Below are positions 6,461-14,752 of a stretch of 42,752 nucleotides of DNA, piece after piece. Source of the DNA: an uncultured Chitinophagaceae bacterium. GTDB lineage: Bacteria > Bacteroidota > Bacteroidia > Chitinophagales > Chitinophagaceae. The stretch's first letter is position 1. Every line of letters begins with the position of its first letter. The notes beneath the pieces were generated by a model. It was not told the DNA's origin and did not search any database. It was given only the letters and a program-made list of their open reading frames with translations. The DNA lies in NCBI GenBank assembly GCA_937996595.1, contig CALKVC010000035.1, positions 1 through 42,752 on the forward strand, given 5' to 3'. Both the position numbers and the translations under genes were made by a program.

Positions 6461-8608
6461 TTATTTATAGGAAGGAGTAATGCCCATATTATAAAACATA
6501 AAGCTCCATTTATCTGTTTCAGACGCAATGATCTGTTGCGTGCTCATTCCCTGGCCATGGCCGGCTTTAGTTTCAATGCGGATAATGACGGGGTTTCCGC
6601 CTTTCTGTTTTTCCTGCATGGTTGCCGCAAATTTGAAAGAGTGGGCGGGTACTACCCGGTCATCATGGTCGGCCGTGGCTATCATCGTTGCCGGATAAGC
6701 GGTATCCTTTACATTGTGCAATGGCGAATACCGGTGCAGATATACAAACATGTCCTTGCTGTCTTCAGAAGTTCCGTAGTCATAAGCCCATCCTGCGCCG
6801 GCGGTAAATTTATGGTAGCGCAGCATATCTAACACGCCAACAAACGGGAAAGCCACTTTGCACATGCCTGGTTGCTGTGTGATACAAGCGCCCACCAGTA
6901 ACCCGCCATTGCTTTCTCCCTGTATGGCCAGCTTATCGCGTGAAGTGAATTTGTTATCTACCAGGTACGATGCGGCAGCTATAAAATCATCGAATACGTT
7001 CTGCTTTTTCATTTTTATACCTTGTTCATGCCAGTTCTCGCCATATTCACCGCCACCACGTATATTGGCAACAGCAAACACGCCGCCATTTTCAAGCAGG
7101 ATGATTCGGGAAGTGCTGAAAAACGGTGTGATGCTGGCGCCGAATCCACCATATCCATAGAGCAGGCATGGATTCTTTCCATCCAGTTTTATACCTTTTT
7201 TATGTGTGATGATCATTGGTATTTTAGTGCCGTCTTTTGAAGTATAAAATATTTGCTTCGACTCAAAATCTTCCGGTTTGAAATCAACTTTTGATTGCTT
7301 GTAAACAGCCGATTTACCAGATGCGATATCAAGTTTGTAAATGGTATAAGGGGCTGTATAACCGGTATAATCGAAAAACAGTTCTTTTTCGTCCCGCTTG
7401 GCAGAAAAACCTCCGGCAGATCCGGGCCCTGGCAATTCAATCTCACGCAACTGCTTACCCGATTTATCATACTGGTACACTTTGCTGATGGCATCTTTCA
7501 GGTAAGAACAAAAAATGGAATTACCGCCTACAGATACATTCAGTACTTCCGGTTTACTGTCTATTAACGTTTTCCAGTTAGCCTCTTCCGGGGTTGAAAG
7601 CGGTGCAGTAACCAGTTTCCCGTTAGGTGCGTTGCGGTCGGTTTGAATATAAAAAAACTGGTCATCCACATCTATCACCGTATGCTGGTTTTTCATGTCA
7701 GACACCAATTGTTTAATGGTTGACCCGGGTTTTGTAAGGTCAAGCACATATAAATCATTGCCGTAAGTAGAATTTCGACCATAGATCACGAGCCATTTCT
7801 GGTCTTCGCTTACTCCGCCATTCAGGTACCTGAATTTTTTACCAGAACCGCCATATATCAACTGGTCATCTTTTTGCGCAGTTCCCAGTTTGTGAAAATA
7901 GATCTTATGATCATCGGTTTTACCGGCAAGAAAACTGCCATCTTTCGGCATTTCATAGGTACTGTAATAAAACCCTTCATTTCCTTTCCAGCTGGCGCCG
8001 CTGAATTTAATATTTACCATGGTATCGCCTTCCTGCTTTTTGCTGATGGCGTCAATGATGATTATTTTTTGCCAGTCGCTGCCACCTTCCGAAATGTTAT
8101 AGGCGGCTTTGGAACCGTCCTTTGTAAATGAGATACCTGCCAGGGAAGTAGTTCCGTCTTTAGAGAATGTGTTCGGGTCTAGGAATAGTTCTGCTTCACC
8201 GCCACCAACAGGTTCCCGGTACATAACATACTGGTTTTGCAAACCGGAGTTTTTACTGTAATAGATAAAATTGCCTTCCCGGGATGGCGCAGAAAACTTT
8301 TCAAAATTAAACAGGGTTTCATAACGTTTGCTGATAGCATCGCGGAACGGAATCTGCTTGAAATAGTTAGCCGTTACTTCATTTTGAGCTTTAACCCAGG
8401 CTGCGGTTTCTGCACTGGTGTCATTTTCAAGCCAACGGTACGGATCGGCAACGGCCGTACCAAAATACATATCCTTTACAGATGTGTCTTTTTTAGTTAC
8501 AGGATAAGTCACTTCTATGGGTTTTAAAGGTGGTTGTTCAGTTTCTTTACTTTCATTGCAGGAGTATAAACCTGCCATGATCATTGTTCCAATGAAGATT
8601 TTTTGCAT
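6461..8608 (-). CDS. Prolyl oligopeptidase (family S9A), lipoprotein
   Basis: The 715-residue enzyme cuts peptides after proline. The N-terminal part, with YFGTAVADPYRWLEN, leads into a seven-bladed propeller, then an alpha/beta-hydrolase domain. Catalytic features are GESNGG with Ser566, DHDDRVVP (from 647) and AGHGQG with His684, spaced as in S9A peptidases. I chose the ATG at 8608 because it gives a lipoprotein signal ending LYSC (Cys17). It also places the -7 box at 8639-8646 just upstream, whereas the upstream ATG at 8668 would put that box inside the gene. The enzyme is probably anchored in the periplasm or outer membrane for peptide scavenging. Confidence 0.92.
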   Translation of the reverse strand: MQKIFIGTMIMAGLYSCNESKETEQPPLKPIEVTYPVTKKDTSVKDMYFGTAVADPYRWLENDTSAETAAWVKAQNEVTANYFKQIPFRDAISKRYETLFNFEKFSAPSREGNFIYYSKNSGLQNQYVMYREPVGGGEAELFLDPNTFSKDGTTSLAGISFTKDGSKAAYNISEGGSDWQKIIIIDAISKKQEGDTMVNIKFSGASWKGNEGFYYSTYEMPKDGSFLAGKTDDHKIYFHKLGTAQKDDQLIYGGSGKKFRYLNGGVSEDQKWLVIYGRNSTYGNDLYVLDLTKPGSTIKQLVSDMKNQHTVIDVDDQFFYIQTDRNAPNGKLVTAPLSTPEEANWKTLIDSKPEVLNVSVGGNSIFCSYLKDAISKVYQYDKSGKQLREIELPGPGSAGGFSAKRDEKELFFDYTGYTAPYTIYKLDIASGKSAVYKQSKVDFKPEDFESKQIFYTSKDGTKIPMIITHKKGIKLDGKNPCLLYGYGGFGASITPFFSTSRIILLENGGVFAVANIRGGGEYGENWHEQGIKMKKQNVFDDFIAAASYLVDNKFTSRDKLAIQGESNGGLLVGACITQQPGMCKVAFPFVGVLDMLRYHKFTAGAGWAYDYGTSEDSKDMFVYLHRYSPLHNVKDTAYPATMIATADHDDRVVPAHSFKFAATMQEKQKGGNPVIIRIETKAGHGQGMSTQQIIASETDKWSFMFYNMGITPSYK

Positions 8609-8638
8609 GATGTATGATTTTAAATGTATGCTGTGAAC

Positions 8639-8646
8639 CAAAAATA
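8639..8646 (-). promoter_or_regulatory. -7 promoter box for the prolyl oligopeptidase gene
   Basis: CAAAAATA on the plus strand reads TATTTTTG on the minus strand, an exact TAnnTTTG match. It lies 30 bases before the ATG at 8608. No clear -33 element is visible. Confidence 0.45.
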
Positions 8647-8729
8647 AGGATATGTAAAATACCTTCATTTATTATTCTATGAACGGAAACCGGGCATTAG
8701 CAAGCGGTTATTACCGCCGCTCACTTATA

Positions 8730-8761
8730 TTTCATACATCTGATTGTGTTTTTTATCTTTG
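8730..8761 (+). promoter_or_regulatory. Promoter for kdnA
   Basis: TATCTTTG at 8754-8761 matches the -7 consensus exactly. TTTC at 8730-8733, 20 bases upstream, resembles the -33 element. Transcription would start near 8768, which rules out a start codon at 8746 and supports the ATG at 8794. Confidence 0.55.
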
Positions 8762-8793
8762 AGCTCATTTGTAATCTCATAAATGAATATTAT

Positions 8794-10011
8794 ATGCCCG
8801 GGTATGAATTTTTTGGAAACGAGGAACGCAGGGAAGTAACTGATGTACTGGAAACCGGAATCCTGATGCGCTATGGCTTCGACGGGCCAAGAAAGGGCAT
8901 CTGGAAGGCCAAAGAACTGGAATCAGCCATCTGCAACAAGTTCGGTTGCAGCCATGCCATGTTGGTAAGTAGCGGTACCGCTGCGCTAACAACGGCTATG
9001 GGTGCACTTGGTATTGGATACGGAGATGAAGTGATACTGCCTTCATTCACTTTTGTAGCCAGTTTTGAAGCTGTTCTCAGTGTGGGCGCCATTCCGGTAT
9101 TTGTTGATATAGATGAAACACTTACCCTTGACCCGGTAGCAGTTAAAAATGCCATCACCCCCAAAACCAAATGCATCATGCCGGTGCATATGTGTGGCAG
9201 TATGGCCAACCTGGGTGCGTTACAGGCTATTTGTAAAGAACATAACCTGTTGTTGCTGGAAGATGCCTGCCAGAGCATTGGTGGCACCTATAATGGAAAG
9301 ATGCTGGGAACCATCGGCGATGCGGGTACATTCAGTTTCGATTTTGTTAAGACGATCACCTGTGCCGAGGCCGGTGTGGTGATGACAAACAGGGAAGATG
9401 TCCATATTTCCTGTGACGGATACAGCGACCACGGGCATGACCATAAAGGTGCTGACAGGGGAGCAGACCTGCATCCTTTTATAGGATATAATTTCAGGTT
9501 AAGTGAATTACATGCTGCAGTTGGGCTTGCGCAGATACGAAAACTGGACATGTTCCTGCAGATTCAAAAGAAGAACCACACCGCACTGAAAAAGATACTC
9601 AGCCAGGCCCCGGGCATTACATTCAGGAAAATCCCGGATGAAAATGGCGATAGTTGTACTTTCCTCAGCTGGTTCCTGCCTGCAGCAGAAGCTACCAAAG
9701 CAGTAGTGGCCACCATGAAGGATAGGGGCGTACTGGCGGGCAATTTCTATTGGTTTGATAATAACTGGCATTATATCCGGAAATGGGATCACCTGAAAAA
9801 TGCTGTTACGCTCAATGCATTGCATCCCGACCATAAAGCTGCTGTGATGCATCATGCCAATAAGGATTTCAGCGCCAGCGATGCCATCATGAGCCGCTGC
9901 GTTTCTACAGCCATCGGGTTGTTATGGACTGAAGAACAAGTACAGGCAAAAGGTATGCAGATGCTTGATATTATTAAAGAAGTGATGGATAAACAGGCTG
10001 CTTCCGTATGA
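8794..10011 (+). CDS. kdnA: 8-amino-3,8-dideoxy-Kdo aminotransferase (DegT/DnrJ family)
   Basis: A PLP-dependent sugar aminotransferase of 405 residues. The DegT/DnrJ/EryC1 signatures are clear: VSSGTAALTTAMGALGIGYGDE, PSFTFVASFEAVLSVGAIPVFVDID, EDACQSIGGTYNG, FSFDFVKTIT with the probable PLP Lys186, and GYNFRLSELHAAVGLAQ. The MPGYEFFG start is typical of KdnA, which adds an amino group at C8 of oxidised Kdo. That name depends on the neighbours, a KdnB-like oxidase and a Kdo cytidylyltransferase facing it. Together they would make 8-amino-Kdo for lipopolysaccharide, as known in Shewanella. The ATG at 8794 is preferred over an upstream TTG at 8746 because the promoter lies between them. Confidence 0.85.
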   Translation: MPGYEFFGNEERREVTDVLETGILMRYGFDGPRKGIWKAKELESAICNKFGCSHAMLVSSGTAALTTAMGALGIGYGDEVILPSFTFVASFEAVLSVGAIPVFVDIDETLTLDPVAVKNAITPKTKCIMPVHMCGSMANLGALQAICKEHNLLLLEDACQSIGGTYNGKMLGTIGDAGTFSFDFVKTITCAEAGVVMTNREDVHISCDGYSDHGHDHKGADRGADLHPFIGYNFRLSELHAAVGLAQIRKLDMFLQIQKKNHTALKKILSQAPGITFRKIPDENGDSCTFLSWFLPAAEATKAVVATMKDRGVLAGNFYWFDNNWHYIRKWDHLKNAVTLNALHPDHKAAVMHHANKDFSASDAIMSRCVSTAIGLLWTEEQVQAKGMQMLDIIKEVMDKQAASV

Positions 10012-10059
10012 CCTGTTAATGGCCCGGGTTAAAAGCTAAAAGCAGGTAGTAACCATCGT

Positions 10060-11133
10060 TTATAGCTGTTCATACAGTTTCCGTAACCGCTCGCGGGTCA
10101 TAACCGATTCCCAGCCTTTGCCCAATGCATTTTCCCATAATGGTTTCATGCCAAGTGAAACATTGATCATGGTATCAAACTGGGCGTCGGTAAGGCCGGC
10201 GCATATGTTCTGCGGGATATCAATACGGTTTTTTTCAACCATATGTTTGAATTCTTTCACACCTTCCGGGTAAAATGCTTCCAGTTTGTCAAAAACGATG
10301 CAGTTACCAATCCCGTGTTTGGTTCCCAGCAGGTAACTGAGCCCGTAACTAACGGCATGGGCTACCCCCACCTGTGAATAGGCGATGCTCATGCCACCGG
10401 CATAAGAAGCCATCATCAGCTTGTCGTCGCATTCATCATCCCAGGTTGTTTTGTTCACAAATACCTCACGGCAAAGCTCAAGCGCTTTTTCACCGTAACT
10501 TTTACTGAATTCATTCAGGAAAGTGCCGGTGAGGCTCTCAATGCAATGTATATAACAATCCATACCGGTATAAAACCGCTGGTTGGCAGGCGCATTGGCT
10601 GTCAGTTCCGGGTCAAGCACGATCTGGTCAAACGGGGTGAAATCGGAATTCATGCCCAGCTTTTTTTCAGGCCCGGTTAGAACGGTTGTCCGGCTCACTT
10701 CTGCTCCGGTGCCGCTCAGGGTAGGGATACCAACTTTATAAACACCCGGTTGTTTTACGAGGTCCCAGCCCTGGTAATCGGCGCTGCTGCCCGGGTTGTT
10801 CATCATCAGCGAAACGGCCTTGGCCAGGTCCATCGCCGACCCGCCACCAATTCCGATGATACCGCTCACTGTGCCAAAATCTGATTTCAGCTCATTGGCC
10901 AGTTTATCAACATAAGTGGTCTTTGGTTCATAAGTTACATCCACAAATATGATCTTGTCGTTGCCGCGTAATGGTATACGGCCGGGCAAAGCCTTTCCTT
11001 CAAAATAATGATCTACCAGGAAAATCATCGGAGCTCCCGGTTTCCGGTGGGGCATAATGATATCATCCAACTGGTTAAAGGAACCGCGGCCGAAAACCAC
11101 ATATCCGATCATCTTGAAATTTCTGTGACTCAT
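10060..11133 (-). CDS. kdnB: Kdo 8-oxidase (iron-type alcohol dehydrogenase family)
   Basis: The 357-residue protein belongs to the iron-containing alcohol dehydrogenases. A Rossmann-like N-terminal part contains VFGRGSFNQL and GIIGIGGGSAMDLAKA. The metal-binding helical part begins with PTLSGTGAEVSRTTVLTG and includes GMDCYIHCIESLTG, AHAVSYGLSYLLGTKHGIGNC and their conserved His residues. KdnB oxidises the C8 alcohol of Kdo to an aldehyde, the substrate of the aminotransferase encoded opposite. Only 52 bases separate it from kdsB upstream on the same strand, so the two are probably one transcript. Its end lies 48 bases from the end of kdnA. Confidence 0.82.
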   Translation of the reverse strand: MSHRNFKMIGYVVFGRGSFNQLDDIIMPHRKPGAPMIFLVDHYFEGKALPGRIPLRGNDKIIFVDVTYEPKTTYVDKLANELKSDFGTVSGIIGIGGGSAMDLAKAVSLMMNNPGSSADYQGWDLVKQPGVYKVGIPTLSGTGAEVSRTTVLTGPEKKLGMNSDFTPFDQIVLDPELTANAPANQRFYTGMDCYIHCIESLTGTFLNEFSKSYGEKALELCREVFVNKTTWDDECDDKLMMASYAGGMSIAYSQVGVAHAVSYGLSYLLGTKHGIGNCIVFDKLEAFYPEGVKEFKHMVEKNRIDIPQNICAGLTDAQFDTMINVSLGMKPLWENALGKGWESVMTRERLRKLYEQL

Positions 11134-11185
11134 AAACTGTTATTAATTGATCTGGAATAAAAATTTTCATGAAATATATAACTGG

Positions 11186-11917
11186 TTACCTGCTGATGTT
11201 TTCCAGGTACCTGGCAGCACGTTCCAGGTCTTCCTGTGTATCAATTTCCACACCCATATATTCCGTAACGATCATCTTCAGTGGAATGCCGTTCTCAAGG
11301 TAACGGAGGCATTCTATTTTTTCTGCAGATTCAAGTGCTGTCATCGGCCAGTTGGTAAAATCCATCAATGCCTTTTTGCGAAAACCGTACACACCGATAT
11401 GTTCATAATAGGTTACCGCTACCTGTTTATCGCGGTGGTATGGTATCGGGCTGCGGCTGAATAAAAGGGAATTGAAATATTTGTCAACGGCTACTTTTAC
11501 ATAATTGGGGTCATGTATGAACTGTTCTTCCGTTAGTACCTGCATCAGCGAGGCTACTTTAACATTTTCATCTGTAAAAGCATCCAGCAATTTTTCAAGG
11601 GGGGCTTTTTGTACAAATGGTTCATCGCCCTGAACATTCACAACAATATCAACATCCATGTCTGCGATGGCTTCGGCAATCCGGTCGCTGCCGCTTTCAT
11701 GTTCTTTGCGGCTCATGATGGCTTTTCCACCATGTGAAGAGATCTCATCAAGTATGACAGGGCTGTCTGTTACTACATAAACATCGGTAAACAGCCCCGT
11801 GCCTACCGTATTGTCATACGTATGCCTGATCACCGTTTTTTGGCCAAGCATCTGCATCAGTTTTGCCGGGAAGCGTGTTGCGGCATAGCGCGCCGGTATC
11901 ATGGCAACTTTTATCAT
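11186..11917 (-). CDS. kdsB: 3-deoxy-manno-octulosonate cytidylyltransferase
   Basis: This 243-residue enzyme couples CTP with Kdo (or 8-amino-Kdo) to form the CMP-sugar used for lipopolysaccharide core assembly in the cytoplasm. Diagnostic features are IPARYAATRFPAKLM at the N terminus, RKEHESGSDRIAEA, VNVQGDEPF for Mg and sugar binding, and SRSPIPYHRD. Length is normal for the family. It heads a minus-strand pair with kdnB, which suggests that it activates the amino sugar as well as, or in place of, Kdo. Sequence alone cannot separate these substrates. Confidence 0.92.
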   Translation of the reverse strand: MIKVAMIPARYAATRFPAKLMQMLGQKTVIRHTYDNTVGTGLFTDVYVVTDSPVILDEISSHGGKAIMSRKEHESGSDRIAEAIADMDVDIVVNVQGDEPFVQKAPLEKLLDAFTDENVKVASLMQVLTEEQFIHDPNYVKVAVDKYFNSLLFSRSPIPYHRDKQVAVTYYEHIGVYGFRKKALMDFTNWPMTALESAEKIECLRYLENGIPLKMIVTEYMGVEIDTQEDLERAARYLENISR

Positions 11918-11957
11918 ACAAAATATTCAGCCTGCAATATCCTGATAAAAACGGTTG

Positions 11958-11978
11958 ATGCAAAATGATTTTTTGCAT
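11958..11978. repeat. Inverted repeat between kdsB and the upstream lipoprotein gene
   Basis: ATGCAAAA at 11958-11965 and TTTTGCAT at 11971-11978 are exact inverted copies around a 5-base spacer. It lies 32 bases past the stop at 12010 and 41 bases upstream of kdsB on the minus strand. It might be a regulatory site for kdsB or a weak terminator; there is no T-run. Confidence 0.35.
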
Positions 11979-12009
11979 GTTACGGATCATGAAATGCTTA
12001 CAGGCCCGG

Positions 12010-12306
12010 TTATTTGCAATCCCTGGCAATTTTAAGTACATCCGTAAGGGAAGCTTTTTTTACATCTTCATAATTCCTGTATTTTTCAGCTACCACATCT
12101 ACAGCGCAATCACAATATTTTTTGGCATTTTCACTCCCAAGGATGATGCTCGATTTGTCTTCACACTTCCCGATAAATTCCCTGATCTGCTTATTAGTCC
12201 AGTATTTGGCAGCTGCCCTGGCAATGGTATTACAGGATGTGGAAACGAATAAGGAAACCAGCAGGATGCCGGCAGTTGAGAATAGGATTAACCTGTTTCT
12301 GTTCAT
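12010..12306 (-). CDS. Small Cys-containing lipoprotein, unknown
   Basis: The 98-residue product has a signal ending STSC with lipidation at Cys25. The mature part is helical and Lys-rich, with four further Cys residues: one in GKCEDK, two in YCDCAVDV and one at the end, ARDCK. This spacing suggests disulfides or a small metal site. I chose the ATG at 12306 because an exact -7 box at 12330-12337 lies just upstream; an earlier in-frame start at 12357 would precede that promoter. No named family is recognised. Confidence 0.62.
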   Translation of the reverse strand: MNRNRLILFSTAGILLVSLFVSTSCNTIARAAAKYWTNKQIREFIGKCEDKSSIILGSENAKKYCDCAVDVVAEKYRNYEDVKKASLTDVLKIARDCK

Positions 12307-12329
12307 GATTTTAGTTTTTACAATGTTAT

Positions 12330-12337
12330 CAAATTTA
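12330..12337 (-). promoter_or_regulatory. -7 promoter box for the small lipoprotein
   Basis: CAAATTTA on the plus strand reads TAAATTTG on the minus strand, an exact TAnnTTTG match, 23 bases before the ATG at 12306. Confidence 0.45.
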
Positions 12338-12582
12338 TTCCGGATTTCATGCAGCATGTGTTAAGCTTCGGTATAAAAGGTTCAGACCGTAAGTATATGC
12401 CGGCGTTTAAAGGCATCCTGTTAAATGATGATATGCGTATATGCGTTATAGTTATATATGCCCTGTGATGGGAAACAGGTGTTTTGTGCTTTAACAAAAA
12501 CTTATGCAGTGTACATTAATCTTCGGCGGTTTATTTATTTCTCATCATCCGGGCGGCTGTAAAAACCGGTTCCCGAACAATT

Positions 12583-13248
12583 ATGAAAAAAAATATCCTG
12601 TTAATCACTGCGGCGGTATTGTCAACTGCCGTAAGCGCACAATCAAACATGTATTATGGGTTTCATGCCGGTGTTTCCTCTGCAGATATACGGGGCGAAG
12701 CATTGGAAAGCCTGGAAGATGTTATTGACGTTGCCGGAGATTATGTTAGTACCGGCAGTCGTACAGGGTTTTATACCGGCGCTTATGTTGGTATACCGCT
12801 TGCAAAAGGCATTGCCATAGAGCCCGGAATCAACTATTCACAGAAGGGTTACCAGTTAAAAGGTTCACTGAATGTGAAAGGCATTGATGTACTGGGAATA
12901 AATGCCAGGGCGCAGCTTCAGTTGAATTACCTGGAACTGCCCGTATTACTAAAGGCAAATTTTGGAGGGTTACAGGTATTTGCCGGGCCGCAATTGTCGT
13001 ACCTGGTTCATTCCAACCTTACCGTTTCTGCCGGCGCATTAGGTTTTAATGTGCTTAGTTATAAGATACCGGTAACATCTCAGTTCAATCACTGGGATGC
13101 AGGTATAACCGGCGGCATCGGATACCAGTTCAGCAATGGGATAAACCTGAAGGCATCATACGACCATGGCTTATCTAAAATTGATGCCGGGAAAAAGGTA
13201 GATGCCTACAACCGTATGATGAAAATAGGGATTGGTCTAAGTTTTTAA
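12583..13248 (+). CDS. PorT-like outer-membrane beta-barrel protein
   Basis: A 221-residue protein opens with a signal peptide ending VSAQ. The mature chain alternates amphipathic strands and turns typical of eight-strand barrels in Bacteroidota: FYTGAYVGIPLAKGIAIEPGINYSQKG, LNYLELPVLLKANFGGLQVFAGPQLSYL, and a final strand MMKIGIGLSF ending in Phe as outer-membrane proteins do. It resembles the PorT/OMP_b-brl_2 group. Its particular role is unknown. It is single, with a terminator directly after it. Confidence 0.78.
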   Translation: MKKNILLITAAVLSTAVSAQSNMYYGFHAGVSSADIRGEALESLEDVIDVAGDYVSTGSRTGFYTGAYVGIPLAKGIAIEPGINYSQKGYQLKGSLNVKGIDVLGINARAQLQLNYLELPVLLKANFGGLQVFAGPQLSYLVHSNLTVSAGALGFNVLSYKIPVTSQFNHWDAGITGGIGYQFSNGINLKASYDHGLSKIDAGKKVDAYNRMMKIGIGLSF

Positions 13249-13271
13249 TCCTTACCCTTAAACACTAAAAA

Positions 13272-13297
13272 CCCGGTTAGATGCCGGTTTTTTTTTC
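13272..13297 (+). terminator. Intrinsic terminator after the barrel gene
   Basis: CCGG at 13273-13276 pairs with CCGG at 13284-13287. The flanking A-rich left and T-rich right arms extend the stem with one bulge, and a run of T follows to 13296. It starts 24 bases past the stop codon. Confidence 0.65.
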
Positions 13298-13307
13298 TTA
13301 TTAGGGT

Positions 13308-13315
13308 TACATTTG
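13308..13315 (+). promoter_or_regulatory. -7 promoter box for the small membrane protein
   Basis: TACATTTG matches TAnnTTTG exactly and lies 25 bases before the ATG at 13341, just past the terminator of the preceding gene. No clear -33 element. Confidence 0.5.
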
Positions 13316-13340
13316 AACATAAGCGTATAATTCATTTTTT

Positions 13341-13619
13341 ATGAAACCAGGTAAATGGGGGCCTGATAAATGGAAGCATTTTTATGTGGGGATACCATTG
13401 GGTGCCGTTTTGATGTTAACCGGGTTGTTTACGTTTCCGGTATCATTGATACATGCAACAGCGATGTCTTTTGTGCTGTTGCTGGTAATTTGCTACGGGT
13501 TTGAACTTTTCTCGTACATATCCGGTAAAGGACATGCTGAACATTTGGATGCCATTGCAGGTATTGCCGGCGGACTGGTAGGGATGATTCCCGTATGGCT
13601 GTTTATATGGTTGCAATAA
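13341..13619 (+). CDS. Small VanZ-like membrane protein
   Basis: A 92-residue protein with three hydrophobic helices. It begins GPDKWKHFYVGIPLG, and the second half reads GYGFELFSYISGKGHAEHLDAIAGIAGG within the usual family length. The D-K-H-F start and a D in a Gly-rich last helix resemble small VanZ-like and phage-associated membrane proteins, but this is only a layout match. No catalytic function is implied. It has its own promoter and no clear partner. Confidence 0.6.
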   Translation: MKPGKWGPDKWKHFYVGIPLGAVLMLTGLFTFPVSLIHATAMSFVLLLVICYGFELFSYISGKGHAEHLDAIAGIAGGLVGMIPVWLFIWLQ

Positions 13620-13741
13620 GGGAAAATAGGCACATCTTTCAAATTATCATTAAAAATTATAACAGGCAACATAGATACGGCAACGGTTTAGAATGATTTT
13701 CACATAACTGTATATTTACAGCATAACCAACAGGTATAAAC

Positions 13742-14752
13742 TTGCCGTTCAGCAGTAAGATATATGGTATTTTTATTTTTATTGCTGCAGCTATGCTGCA
13801 GTACAATATATCGCATGCTATCCCGGTAGCTGAAACCGGCGCAACACCTGTTGATTCATTACCTGTTCCCGGCTTTGATATCCAGTTGTTTTTCGACCCG
13901 ATCGTTTCCAGCGATTCAACCAGTGTTATCCCGTTTACCAGGGCGGGAAACCTGATATTGGTACCGGGCAGGGCCGATTCCACAGTTGGTAATTTTATCT
14001 TAGATACCGGTGCCCCTAACCTGGTGCTTAACCTTACTTATTTCAGGAGCTATCCGGCCATAACCAGTTCCGATACAGAAAATTCGGGGATATCCGGTTC
14101 CGTTAGTGGCCGTATTCAGGTTCATATCAACCAGTTTGCATTCGGAAATATCAGGTACCATAAGGTGGAAGCCGACCTGGCAAACCTGGGGCAGATTGAA
14201 AACAGCAAGGGAGTGAAGATTTTGGGGCTGCTTGGGTTACAGCTTTTCAGGCAGTTTGAAATGATCATAGATTATGAGAAAAACCTGCTGTATCTGCACC
14301 TGGTTAAAAAGAAAGAAGCAAAAACCTATAAAAGTGATATGCTGCAGGATACATCGGCATACAGCGAATTACCCATCGATATTATTGAAAACAAGATCAT
14401 CACCAAACTGGAGATCGCAGGGAAAAAACTCAGGTTCATCATCGATTGCGGGGCGGAAACAAACCTGCTCGACAGCCGGCTGCCAAATTCTGTGTTCGAT
14501 AATGTAGAGATCGGCCGTAAAGTAATCCTGCGTGGGGCACATGATAAAAAAACGGAAGCCTTTTATGGAAACCTTTCTAATATGAAGATCGGCAATACCA
14601 GTATTGCTTCTTTACCGGTAGTGATAACAAACCTGGAAAAATCTTGTTTATCATATGTTTCGTGTACGGATGGGATTTTAGGATTTGATTTCCTTTCTAT
14701 GCACAAAATTGGGTTTAACTTTGTAAAACGAAGGATGTATATATGGAAATGA
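13742..14752 (+). CDS. Exported retropepsin-like aspartic protease with two lobes
   Basis: The 336-residue protein starts at TTG (no ATG lies between the upstream in-frame stop and the signal sequence) and has a signal peptide ending SHA. Two similar halves follow. The first has FILDTGAPN with Asp88 and later LGLLGLQLF; the second has FIIDCGAETN with Asp235 and later GILGFDFL. Each half thus carries the catalytic D-x-G-A loop and the hydrophobic-GG-like motif of a retropepsin monomer, so the chain could fold as its own dimer. The second loop has Cys in place of the usual Thr. It overlaps the next gene by ten bases, so the two are probably co-translated. Confidence 0.75.
   Translation: MPFSSKIYGIFIFIAAAMLQYNISHAIPVAETGATPVDSLPVPGFDIQLFFDPIVSSDSTSVIPFTRAGNLILVPGRADSTVGNFILDTGAPNLVLNLTYFRSYPAITSSDTENSGISGSVSGRIQVHINQFAFGNIRYHKVEADLANLGQIENSKGVKILGLLGLQLFRQFEMIIDYEKNLLYLHLVKKKEAKTYKSDMLQDTSAYSELPIDIIENKIITKLEIAGKKLRFIIDCGAETNLLDSRLPNSVFDNVEIGRKVILRGAHDKKTEAFYGNLSNMKIGNTSIASLPVVITNLEKSCLSYVSCTDGILGFDFLSMHKIGFNFVKRRMYIWK

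Noticed and set aside
8609..8668. Upstream start for the prolyl oligopeptidase
   Set aside because: It would put 20 residues before the lipoprotein signal and include the -7 box in the coding region.
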